Source: Folioceros fuciformis (taxonomy: Eukaryota > Anthocerotophyta > Anthocerotopsida > Anthocerotales). From it: 40,569 bases of DNA. Made by a program: the position numbers and the translations under genes. Every line of letters begins with the position of its first letter. Positions within the stretch are counted from its first letter, which is position 1. The notes beneath the pieces are model-generated. The model ran no database searches. It was not told the DNA's origin and saw only the letters and a list, made by a program, of their open reading frames with translations. Shown here in pieces: positions 30,394 to 39,960 of the stretch. The stretch lies in NCBI GenBank assembly GCA_049999805.1, contig JBNGIO010006230.1:244200-284768 (forward strand), in the 5' to 3' direction.

Positions 30394-33172
30394 CATCGTC
30401 CCGTGACCCGGAATCAGGGCAAGACAACGATTTCCTCCAGTTAGTTGTCGCTGAATTGTGCCCTTTATCTCCTTAAGCAGAGGCCATTAGATCGAGCTCG
30501 GAGCTCCCAGTGGCCTTGGAATCTTCAGAGCTAAGGGTCCGAAAATGGTTCAAATCTGGTAAGTTGGGAACAGTCTTCCACAAGAGAAGATCACCGTAGG
30601 ACAGGAGGAAGATGATTGGAAGTTACAAACTGTTGTGTCAAGAACTATATATGGTTTGAGGAAACTAACCACCGTGTAGAAAGCAGGCAGCGATGCCTCC
30701 TTGGAAAAAATTAGAGAGGAAAGCGGACAGCAGACACCGCTTTTTACATTAGAAGCAGCGATTGTGGTACAGTATGACAATGGATGGTGTATTGACTTGT
30801 GGCCACTTCGCCGCTGCATTATTTCGGAAACCCTGCACAATTGCACATGCGGCCCCACCACCTCCAAAAACTGCTGAAAGACTGTTGACGTGCAAACTGC
30901 TGCTAACGAAAAGCTAACACACAGGAGCCAGGACTGCGGATTTGCTTGCGTAAGCTACGTTTAGTCACCACCAACTGTGAACGCTAACCCACCACAGAAG
31001 CTCCATACATACTACCTCATTTTAGACACCTTGAAGGTGGAAATAGGACATAGGGCGGGGCCTTGACTCGCAGGTAGTAATTTACCTCAGAACCACATGC
31101 GAGTTAAATGTATCCTCAAGTCTTGAACTCCGGCTTGAGGCACCACGTGCCAAAATTCTGTCCGGACTGGTTGTAGTCGCAGATATCGCGCAAAGTATTT
31201 TTCAACGTATGCTGTCATGAATGAGAAACACATGTGAGAACGCTAGGATGCCAATCTGCTTGCATCAGCTCAAGACTGATATGCATGACACTGTACGCAC
31301 CTTAGGCTGATGAAGCTCGTCCATCAGCTCCTTCAGTTTCCAGAGAGGTTTAAACTCAAACAACGTGAACAACTCCCTTTCTAGTGTCTCGGAATCTTTG
31401 CTGATCCGCCTCATTGGTTCTGGTTCGGCATGCTTCCCCTTTCGTTTCCTCCCGACAGGCTTCTCTTCTCGTTCCCTCTCGGCATCCTCCTCTTCTGGTT
31501 TCCTCTTTTTGCCCTGACAAAGTGAGCATACACGTAGCTAGCTGGTGAAGATGGTTTTCCGCAAAAATCACATTCGTGTGCATACATGTATATCGTGCTA
31601 CATAGGAGTGCGCTATTGACGATCATTACTGGGAGTTGGGAAAGACAGGGACAGAACCTGCTTAAATATTTCAATCTTGCGATCACGAAAGCCATAACTT
31701 AAAGCCGTCGGCTGATTCATCAGCAGCTGACACCAGGAAACAAGTTTGACATGTTAGCCTAGCCATGAGTGCTAAGGTGAAGGAAGTCTCCAACTGCTGC
31801 AAGATGTGAACCTTTGCAGTCGGTCTGGCGTTGGCCCTTCGCTCCCTTGCGCTAACAATCGCGCCATACTCCACCAAATCGCTCACGCTACCATAGCGCT
31901 GCAGGTGGAATATATCCTTCACTGTTCCCTCAACTGCAATGTTACCTGCAGAGGGTATGCACGCGTTGTGTTCAAGAGAGCTCACCTCAATCCCCGCACA
32001 GTTTCAACACGGCCCGGAAGGCCGGGCCGTCACATCACAGCCAAGAACGTTAACTAAACCATCTGTATCCTACGTATACGGTAGCAATTACCGTCGGGCT
32101 TCGTAAGAAACGTGATCATTGATGGACAACACTCCCGGGATTTACTCTTCATCGCATACGTCACTTCCGGTTCTCCATCGTTCCCGAGCACCGTTAACAA
32201 GCGCTGCGCAGCATGGCAAGAAAGAGAGTGAGCACGTCAATCCAGGTCTAGTCATCACCAGGTCCAGGTCCTAGTGAATCGGCCGCGCACACAGCTGGGC
32301 CCGACATAGATGGAGATGAAATGCGGATGTGGCTTTGTCATGAAGTTACCTTTACAGGAGCAGTAGGTTCGCGCACATCAATCTGCATGGTCATCAGACC
32401 CAGGGGCTCCTGCGATCCTCCGCGTAGCCGCTCCCCCCATCGCCTGGAGAGCTCTGGCGGGAGTTTGATAAGCATGTTTTCTTCGCCCGCGTTGGTAAGA
32501 TCTAGCCGTAGTACGGTCCGCGTCGGCGAAGAACCATCTTCTAGGCTTGGGTCGAGGGCCATGGTGTCTCACTTGGGCTACTGAGGGCAGCTGACACGTA
32601 CTTGGCCGGGTTACGATCGGACGACCTAAGAGAGACTTTCACAAGACAAGGCTTTCCCGCTTTCACAATAAAACTGAACCAAGGCTTCAAGCATATGTAG
32701 ACGGGTCGGGCCTCGGGAGACATTAGGATACGGCTACTCGGTTATGAACATTTTTATCGACACGAAAAGCGAGTGAAGTTTGATTTTGCGCACGGGCACA
32801 AGCTTTGTCCTTGGACCTCGGCGTCTGGGCGACGGGCTCAGCTTTGTCCTTGGACCTTGATATCCTTCTGATATGCTCGGCAGGGGGGAGCGCACAGATA
32901 GTATCCGGCGGGGCCGGGCTCCCGCACCAGAATGGATATGGATGCCGCTGCAATCTCGGGGCCCGGAAGTATGTGATGGGACTCTGCCATGATATCGATC
33001 CTACCAGGTTCTCGATGCGTACGTGTCCCGATCCGGGTGGTGACTCAAGACGGCGTCCCCTAGCCTGCAGCCTTGACAACAGAAGGCTTTGGGCGTTCAA
33101 GGAGCTCGGGAAGGAGGAGTCGGATCGGAAGGAGAAGCTTCACCCGATGTGGATGGTGCACCCATGTCCTGA
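30394..33172. repeat. Duplicated segment, copy B (TFIIF-beta locus)
   Basis: Direct repeat of 3378-6168. It carries the second TFIIF-beta gene and the same 5' and 3' flanks with scattered substitutions and small indels. Beyond it, 33173-33440 also matches pieces of copy A's far flank (6922-6959, 23908-23995, 25015-25049, 30309-30395) but without Copia A, Copia D or the two extra blocks. It therefore shows the uninterrupted arrangement. Confidence 0.9.
31116..32562 (-). CDS. GTF2F2: Transcription initiation factor IIF beta subunit (RAP30-like), copy B
   Basis: Paralogue of the gene at 4110-5547, with all six exons and phases kept: 32562-32350, 32203-32092, 31945-31812, 31726-31658, 31513-31301, 31211-31116. 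It encodes 278 aa. Exon 4 carries a net three-codon in-frame gain (TALSYGFRDRK against TDISRDRK in copy A). I count about 17-19 further substitutions, five of them in the winged-helix exon (LFTLFEFKPLWKLKEL) and five in the last exon (LRDICDYNQSGQNFGTWC). Several copy B residues look closer to the family pattern (WxLKxL), suggesting copy B is the more conserved one. No premature stop is seen, and the last exon ends in TGA. Its 5' flank is shared with copy A. Confidence 0.88.
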
Positions 33173-33740
33173 TCGTCGGGCTATCTGCACCCACCAAGAC
33201 ATGTACAGCCATCTGTGTGGTTGCTTCCAGGTTTGTGTCACAGATGTTGATAGGTCTCTAAGCACAGCAATGCAGTCCAGTTGGGTGCTTCCCGGATTTG
33301 ATGCATGTCTCAAATGGAACAGAGGAAACGGACAGCAGCAGCAGCAGACAACGCTCTTCTACCAGATGGCAACGCTCTTCCATCAACCTGGTAGGATTAG
33401 AAGAAGCGAAGTACCAGAAGTAGCGATTGTGATACACCTGATCGATAGGCTCAACCAATGAAGGTGAGCAGAGTGACTTGCGCCGCTGGGCAGCCTGCAT
33501 TACAGGTACTAATTATATGCATAATAACCTCCAGACTCTGCGATGCCCAGCCGAGCCACAGCCTCCGGACTCTGCGCTGTCGAGCCGAGCTCATCGTCCT
33601 TCAAACTGAACCGGGGGAGTATCGTTGGTGAGCTGCCGGATTGTGCGCGTCATGAACAGCGTACGGGGCGAATCGATTTCCCGAGTAGGCCAACCTCATC
33701 GGGAACGGCGTATGGCGTCACCAGGTTTCGACAAAATAGA
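32563..33740. promoter_or_regulatory. 5' flank of TFIIF-beta copy B and spacer to the tRNA gene
   Basis: The first 600 bp is shared with copy A and probably holds the promoter. A 218-codon plus-strand frame at 32805-33461 is not conserved in frame in copy A and contains a Gln run from a cag repeat (about 33340-33357), so I do not call it. The rest (33440-33740) shows nothing recognisable. Confidence 0.45.
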
Positions 33741-33824
33741 TGTCAGAAGTGGGATTTGAACCCACGCCCCCTTGCGAAGACCAGAACTTGAGTCTGGCGC
33801 CTTAGACCACTCGGCCATCCTGAC
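33741..33824 (-). tRNA. trnL-CAA: tRNA-Leu (anticodon CAA), intronless
   Basis: The minus strand folds as a class II tRNA of 84 nt. The acceptor stem GTCAGGA pairs with TTCTGAC and is followed by discriminator A. The D arm carries GGCCGAGTGGTCTAAGGC. The anticodon stem CCAGA/TCTGG holds loop CTCAAGT, so the anticodon is CAA, which reads UUG leucine. A long variable arm (about tcttcgcaaggggg) and a T arm with GGTTCAAATCC follow. CCA is not encoded, as expected for a nuclear gene. A TTTT run just downstream on the minus strand (33733-33736) would end Pol III transcription. No intron interrupts the anticodon loop. Confidence 0.95.
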
Positions 33825-34503
33825 TTGACTGAAGGGAACGGACGACGCATTTAATATATAACTACATATTGCAAGGCAGAATTGCAACATGGAAATATTT
33901 ATATTTTTCATTATTCATAATATATAAATTTAATATAAGTGACGATCTCTTATTTTTAGTTTATTAAAATAAATATTAACTTTAATGCGAGGAATTGTTC
34001 ATTTTCTATTCAACTATTAATCTCAATAATCTCAATGATATGGACTTATTATCGAGATGTGCCAGACTGTGAATCTCTATATATAGTCCTAGCCATTGCT
34101 CACTATATGTAATGACTTTGGTGCGGAAGATGTTTTTGATGTATAGTTTTTGGGAATGGCAAAGCACTAGGTGTATTTCTTGTTGATAAAAGTATTAACA
34201 TCATAGGTACATTTGTGCAACCTTTTGACTTGTGTATTGCATAGTATCAAGATGTGAGTATTCATGTTCAAGAACTTAAAACCTTTTCTATTTGTTTGCA
34301 CTTTGTGGGGTGTACTTGAAGGATAGATCAAGCAAGCAAGCTCGCACTTCTTCAATAATTTGTAAGTACATATTGTAAGAATGACATGCTCTTGAAGTAT
34401 TGGAATTTGGAGTAAGTGAAGATTAGATGACCTCTTGTGTAAAACAATTATTCCTCTAGTTTTTCTACGAGACTGAGAAATCCACTCATGAGATTGTAGG
34501 CAC
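33825..34503. other. AT-rich spacer upstream of the 34.5-kb gene
   Basis: No gene is recognised. Composition shifts sharply to A/T rich after the tRNA. A tatatatag stretch near 34078-34086 could act as a TATA element for the downstream gene, followed by an ATG near 34112 with a short frame. This is speculative. Confidence 0.4.
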
Positions 34504-35266
34504 ATGATGAAGATCAATATTCCTCAAGGTGCTTATACTGAAGAAACCCATGACGTGTTCATGGTAGATGTAAGAGGTAATATAAAAATCTATTGTTAAG
34601 TTCATATTGGGATACAAGAGAGTTATGTTATGTTTAACATACTGTATGTGATTGACAGAGCTTGAAAGGAGCATTGATGTTTTATCAAAACAATCTTCTA
34701 TTCCAAGTCTGGCATCAACACCAAAGGATTTCAACTATTCAAAACATGAACAAGAGATGACTATTGAGACGTGTCTTCTACCTACACACATAGAAGATCT
34801 ATCCTCTCAATATGAGAGTGTACGAAGCCCCACATTGCCTACAATGCAAAAGGCGCAATCCACAGATGAAGATACGTTTTGGAGTCTAACAATAAAAGAT
34901 TCAGAAGACACACCTATGATGCTTGAGAGTAGGAGACATGAAACAATCTATAGTACTTTGTGGATAGAAGATGTTTTAAGGATGGAAGCTGCACATAAGG
35001 ATGTTTTCTGGAGCAGTGAGCGACTCCAGCTATGGAACATAAGTGCGATGAGCTATATTTCATGTGCTCAGATCATGGAAACAAGGAGAAGTTGGGGAGC
35101 TCTAGAAGTGGAGATTAGTCCAGGACTTAGTAGGAATCCAATCATCCTTCAAATCTTCCAATTGTCTAGCATCAAAGCTCGCCTTTTGAAGATCGTGGGA
35201 ACAATTGTGACACTCTTGGTTTTCATGGTCATTCTGATCTCCATAATTAGAGCAGTGAATGCATAA
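34504..35266 (+). CDS. Unrecognised protein with a C-terminal membrane anchor, two exons
   Basis: I do not recognise the family. Exons 34504-34576 and 34659-35266 join through a GT-AG intron (donor AGAG|gtaata, acceptor ttgacag|AG) with matching phase, giving 226 aa and a TAA stop. The start at 34504 is the first of two adjacent ATGs. Upstream exons are possible because the ATG sits just after an AG. The soluble part is Ser/Glu/Met rich, with segments such as ELERSIDVLSKQSS and STLWIEDVLRMEAAHKDVFW. The last 25 residues are one strongly hydrophobic helix (IVGTIVTLLVFMVILISII) with a short RAVNA tail, so a tail-anchored topology is likely. Codon use is much more A/T rich than that of the neighbouring expansin. 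It could be a lineage-specific gene. Confidence 0.5.
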
Positions 35267-36060
35267 CTTGTTTCATAAGCTATTACCTTATGTCCGTGCC
35301 CTCCATGCCATGACATGGGAAGCCCCCATTAAGACCTGGAGAATGTCATGGCCAAGAGCTTGTGGGATCCGACAAAGCCGAAGAGGAAGGCGCGGGAAGA
35401 GAAGTTGCGGTGGGTGCATATTTGAACGATGTACTGTATTTGACGTGGTGCGCAGATTTGTAGCGGCGGTCTGTGTGACCCACATTGGCTGCACTCGGCT
35501 CCGGGTTTTACACTTGCAAATGGAGAGCAAGGGCGTGGGTGCACGTCCTGGAATAGCAAACACTTCAGAAGGAGGGCGCACTCGGCTGCATTGTTCCGCA
35601 ACCTCCACATTCCTTACCTTTCACATTTAAGCGCAAGCCTCTTCCTACAAGTCAGTGTGTGCCTCCAAGTTGAGGTCTCAAGCGCTTCAGACTCGACAAG
35701 CCAGCAGCCCCGCCTCCGGCCTCCGGCCTCCTGCCTGCTGCAGCTATTCCCGATCTTTGCTTCCAGATCGAGAATCTCCGTCTCATCTCCGGTATGGGAA
35801 GACATGGATCCACCCGTTAGACACGACATTATCTGGACGTTCTGGGTGTATACATGTGTGGATGTGTGTTGTGACGTGTTTCCACATTGTGCTGAGCAAT
35901 GTGCAGGACACCACTCGCCCGGGCAGGGCCCGAAAGTAGGCTGCTCCTGGAGCGGGTAGCCTGTCATGCGGAGCTGAGGTAGCGGGTGCAGAACATCGGA
36001 ACATCGGGATCTGATCAGATTCGAGCTTGCAGGCTGGCCTGCAGATTCGGGCAACCTGCC
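35267..36060 (+). promoter_or_regulatory. Spacer and probable promoter/5' UTR of the expansin gene
   Basis: GC-rich and gene-free by my reading. A plus-strand stretch near 35338-35427 reads ENVMAKSLWDPTKPKRKARE and ends at tga. It looks protein-like but is short, without a start context or partner exon. Overlapping frames on both strands at 35286-36060 are not supported. The last few hundred bases should contain the expansin promoter and leader. No clear TATA box is seen. Confidence 0.4.
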
Positions 36061-37409
36061 ATGGCTGCCACGAGATCCATGCCAGAGGCTCGCGGAAGCT
36101 TGCGCACATGGCTGGCACTTGCGGTTATGGTGGCGGTCCTAATGCTGGCGCAGATGTTAGACTCCGTGAGCGCACTGGACCTGAAGAAGAAGCTGCCCAA
36201 GAAAGAGGGGCTGAAGAAGGAAGTCTCCAAGCCCAAGGCTCCGATCACTGGGCTTAAGAATCGTGACGTGAAGAAACCGGTATCCAAGCTACCTGCTCGT
36301 GCCCCCAAAGCAGCTCCCAAGCCCAAGAAGCCCATCAACAAGCAGCCTCCCAAGGTGGTGACTCCGTTCCCGTCACTGCCCAAGCTGCAGAAGCCCGTGA
36401 AGCTGCCATCCCTGCCAGTCCACGTGAAGCCCCATCTCCCCTTCGGCTCGGGGATCAGTCTGTCGGCTCTGCCAGGCCTCCCCAACCTCCCCTTCAACCC
36501 CCTGGCGCCGTTCACAACCGGGTCCTGGGCCAACGACGGGCACGCCACGTTCTACGGTGATCCCAGCGGCTCGTCCACATTCGGTGAGCCCCCGTCTTCG
36601 GAGCTGAAGTGATTCCGCGGCACCCCGGCGACCAGATCCTGATTCCTAACGGTATGGGGACTTGATGTGCGCGCAGGCGGGGCGTGCGGCTACGGTGACC
36701 TCATGGCGCAGGGCTACGGCCTGGAGACGACGGCTCTGAGCGAGGTGCTCTTCAACAACGGGTTCTCGTGCGGGCAGTGCTACCAGATCCAGTGTATTGA
36801 CAGCAAGTGGTGCATCCCCGGCGCCGTAATCACGGTGACCGCCACCAACCTCTGCCCCGCCGACTACTCCAAGCCCAACGACAACGGCGGGTGGTGCAAT
36901 CCCCCCCTCAAGCACTTCGACCTCTCCATGCCCGCCTTCCAGCAGATCGCGCAGGAGGTGGCTGGCATCGTCCCCGTCACGTACCGCAGGTCAGCAATCC
37001 AAGTCCAACTTCTCTTTCTCTTCTGGTCCTCTCTGCTCTACAGGCTAGATCTGGCGTACCTGGCAATGCTGATGCACATCTTGTGGCAACTGGAAACTGC
37101 AGGGTCCCGTGCGTGAAACTGGGCGGCGTAAAGTTCACCATCCTGGGCAACACGTGGTGGCATCTGGTGCTCATCACCAACGTGGGTGGCGCCGGTGACG
37201 TCGACACTGCTTCCATCAAGGGAACTAACACGGACTGGATCCCCATGTCCCACAATTGGGGAGCCTCCTTCCAGGTTTTCCAATCCTTGGTAAACCAAGC
37301 GCTCTCTTTCCAGCTCACCTCCACGACCGGCCAGGTTCTCACAACCTGGAACGTGGCCCCGGCCAACTGGGCCTTCGGCGTCACCTACGAGGGTGGGCAA
37401 TACCCTTGA
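36061..37409 (+). CDS. EXPA: Alpha-expansin with a Lys/Pro-rich N-terminal extension
   Basis: Expansins are secreted proteins that loosen cell walls without hydrolysis. Exons 36061-36583, 36677-36989 and 37103-37409 (GT-AG introns of 93 and 113 bp) encode 380 aa against about 250 for a usual alpha-expansin. Residues 1-40 form a signal peptide (hydrophobic core [16 protein letters not shown], cut near VSA). Residues about 41-160 are a Lys/Pro-rich basic stretch with [12 protein letters not shown] and [17 protein letters not shown]. The expansin domain follows: [17 protein letters not shown], the Cys set CGQCYQIQC, the alpha-type insertion WCNPP, the HFDLS catalytic-like motif, then the C-terminal CBM63 domain ([33 protein letters not shown]) and TGA. 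I chose the ATG at 36061 because it places the hydrophobic segment at the N terminus; an in-frame ATG at 35986 would bury it. All hallmark residues are present. Confidence 0.93.
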
Positions 37410-37917
37410 CCTTGATCGTGTACAGATCCTAGTGTTTATAATTTTTCATCTGGGCTCCACCCAGCTTAGCCATTAGCTCATTGTCTTGGCTGGACGTCTT
37501 TGAATAGACTTGCAACGGAATCTAATTTGGGTCACCTGTATCTGAGCTTAGCCTCTAGCATTTTGATTAGCCGGACGCCCTTTCTGTGGCTTGTCCTCGA
37601 ATTGTAGCAGACTTGCAGCGGAGTCAAGTCATTTGATTCTCAGACTTGTATAATCGTGATGAGGTTTATCAAATCGAATTGTAAGATTTGTGCCCATCGG
37701 TGGATGCGCGTGTTTACCATCTTTAGAACAATGGTTGTCTCAGACTAGGAGTACAAGGTATCGTCACAAGTTATGCTAGTGAGAAAACATGAACGATCTG
37801 TAAGTTGTGAGAATTCGCACCTCCCACCTTGCAGTTGGCCAGTGCAGGGGCTTCAAGTCCTACACTAGCAACTTTCAAGCCTCTGCTTAGTAGAACACGT
37901 AAGACTGGTCGAAAAAC
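37410..37917. other. Convergent 3' spacer between expansin and GGH genes
   Basis: It holds the two facing 3' UTRs. An imperfect direct repeat is visible. The stretch agcttagccattagctcatt...ggacgtc...agacttgcaacgg (37462-37520) recurs as agcttagcctctagcatttt...ggacgcc...agacttgcagcgg (37546-37622). No gene is seen. Confidence 0.5.
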
Positions 37918-39960
37918 TCATTCCTGTGATACAGCCTTTGTCAGTTTGTCACCAATCAAAGTAATGGCTCTTCTCCGCCATAGAGCAATGGTAAGTAGCA
38001 AACCACCCACCCACCCGTCCTTGCCAGAGTAGACTGGCTCGTAGTTGTAGATGAGCATTTCTTGTTCCTCGGCTTGTGACGATGGCTTGTGACCTGATTT
38101 TCGAGCCTCGCTGTAAAGCACAGGGGTACAACCGGTAGTTAATCTTCGGCAACGTACAAGCTTTGGTCAAAACTATTGGCGGTGACAAGCACGATTAAGT
38201 GAAGGGTTACCTGACGAAGAAGTTAGCTGCTCCTTGGGTGACGCTCACAGCATCGGCACTGTGAGGAATTGATGCTATTCCCCACTCAAATGCATGCTTC
38301 TGGTGTCAGTGAAAGTTAGCAAAACAAGGTCAAAGTTTGTGCGGGTCATTCAGAGCAGATCCGATGGGCTTTCTCTCAGGGACAGTACCTCCGGATGCCA
38401 TTGAACTCCAGTTACTGGATACCTGTAGGACTCGACAGTGGACACATAAACCTGGAACACAGAAGGAAGTCAGACGCAAGAAAGGAAAGTTTCGGAGCCT
38501 CAGGAAGGCGTGCTCTGGAATGAATAGCACATCCTTCTACACATAAACCTGGAACACAGAAGGAAGTCAGATGCACGAAAGGAAAGCTTCGAGGCCTCAG
38601 GAAGGTGTGCCCTGGAATGAAGAGCACATCCTTCTATTTGTCATCCACCTTATTGTTGTTGTCCGGCGTTGTTGTCAGGACTTCAAAGAAATTTGCCAAA
38701 GACTCTGTGGCACTGAACTTCTCAGGTGTGAGGCCAAACTGCAACATAAATCACTTGGTTGGACCTCATATTTTTACCTGCTAACTTTTGTCCCATGCTT
38801 ATCAGATCATGTCCGAATGCTTGCTTACCTTATGATTCTCCATGGCAAGATCCTTGTAATTCAGCTTGTCGACCACATCCTTCGGAATCCTGTGATGGTT
38901 GGCCATAAGGAGTCCAGAAATACCTGTGTTGAACGGCCTGTCCGCCTGGACCTCCTTAAAGTAGAGAGAGCAGGGAAAGAAAGTCGTCCTTACCATTTGA
39001 ACAAATTCCGATTTTTCACCCAGTCACCTTGGAAGTTCAGAGGAGCTGGTTTTTGCTGCGCATTGAAATCCTCCAGGATATCATGGTCCTGCAGTGCAAG
39101 TACGCGTGAAGAACATGCCTCTTCCGCAATTTGTATCTACCATTGAGAAGAATGAAATGGATGCTTTCCGCATACTGACTGTTGCATGTTTGGATTCTAG
39201 TCGTAACCTCAGAGTTCTGAGAAACAGGGAAGCAAAAGCTACCTGGCTTACGATGATGCAAAGAAGCTCGTATCCCAAGCATGTGCCCCAGACGGGAAAG
39301 TAGTCTCCCTTGTCATTTGCCGCTATAGCCATCTGAAACACGAAGAAACCGGTGTCAAATATTCGCAATGTGACGTACACATGAACAGGCTTTCACGGAT
39401 CAAAAATTGGCAAACCTTGAAGAGCTTTTCGGCAGTCCGATAGAATGGGCCCTCTTGCAGAGAGGCTGATCCTCCAGGGAAAAGAATTCCGTTGATGGCG
39501 GCGAACTTCTGCAAATGTAAACACAAATTGTCGTTGCAGTGAACCTGTTCGATTAGCAAAGGAGATTCTGTGGTGAGACACGGCTTACCTTCTCCAGAAT
39601 CTCGTCAGGCTCGTTGTAAATCAGAGGCACAGCTCTCGCACCCGCAGCCTCCACAAACTTGACATACGAGGCCGCTATGTAGGATATGGTGGAATTCTCA
39701 GGATTAGTAGGATAGAGCTTTTGGATGATGATCTTGCCATCTCCATCCCCGGGCTGAGACAGAATTCCTATGAGAGGTCTGTCAGTGACAGTGGGAAATG
39801 CTTCCTTGTATTCTCTCTGTCTCTCTGTGGGTTGCTTGAGCAACGGAGGGTGGTGTTCATGCACCAACCGTATAGAGAAAGCTTTCCAGACTGGAAAGCA
39901 TAGCAACTGAAATGTGAGCAACTGGGCAAGCATCAGCATCCTTGCATTCCCGAAGGCCAT
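37918..39960 (-). CDS. GGH: Gamma-glutamyl hydrolase (folate polyglutamate hydrolase)
   Basis: The enzyme removes gamma-linked glutamates from folyl-polyglutamates, usually in the vacuole. Nine minus-strand exons: 39960-39589, 39508-39416, 39332-39243, 39088-38994, 38937-38829, 38738-38649, 38451-38389, 38299-38211, 38110-37918. All junctions are GT-AG with consistent phases, giving 397 aa. An N-terminal signal peptide ([18 protein letters not shown]) fits secretory routing. Family blocks follow in order: [40 protein letters not shown], the nucleophile motif [25 protein letters not shown], the catalytic histidine in [30 protein letters not shown]. The Cys-His pair of the class I amidotransferase fold is intact. 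After YSGKDG the C terminus ([17 protein letters not shown]) departs from the family's usual FDEVYxF ending, perhaps through a missed last intron or a real change. Confidence 0.92.
38442..38635. repeat. 97-bp tandem duplication in a GGH intron, copying the splice acceptor
   Basis: Units at 38442-38538 and 38539-38635 both begin acacataaacctggaacaca and end catccttct, with a few substitutions. On the minus strand the unit contains the acceptor ttccag|GTTTATGTGT and the first bases of exon 7. The intron between exons 6 and 7 therefore carries a second, upstream copy of the acceptor. Confidence 0.9.

Noticed and set aside
32805-33461. 218-codon plus-strand open frame upstream of TFIIF-beta copy B
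   Set aside because: The matching sequence in copy A is shifted and broken, and the frame runs into a cag repeat and the copy A insertion sites. It has no recognisable domain.
35286-35608. Overlapping frames on both strands between 35.3 and 36.0 kb
   Set aside because: GC-rich sequence keeps frames open on both strands. None has a domain, start context or splice partner.
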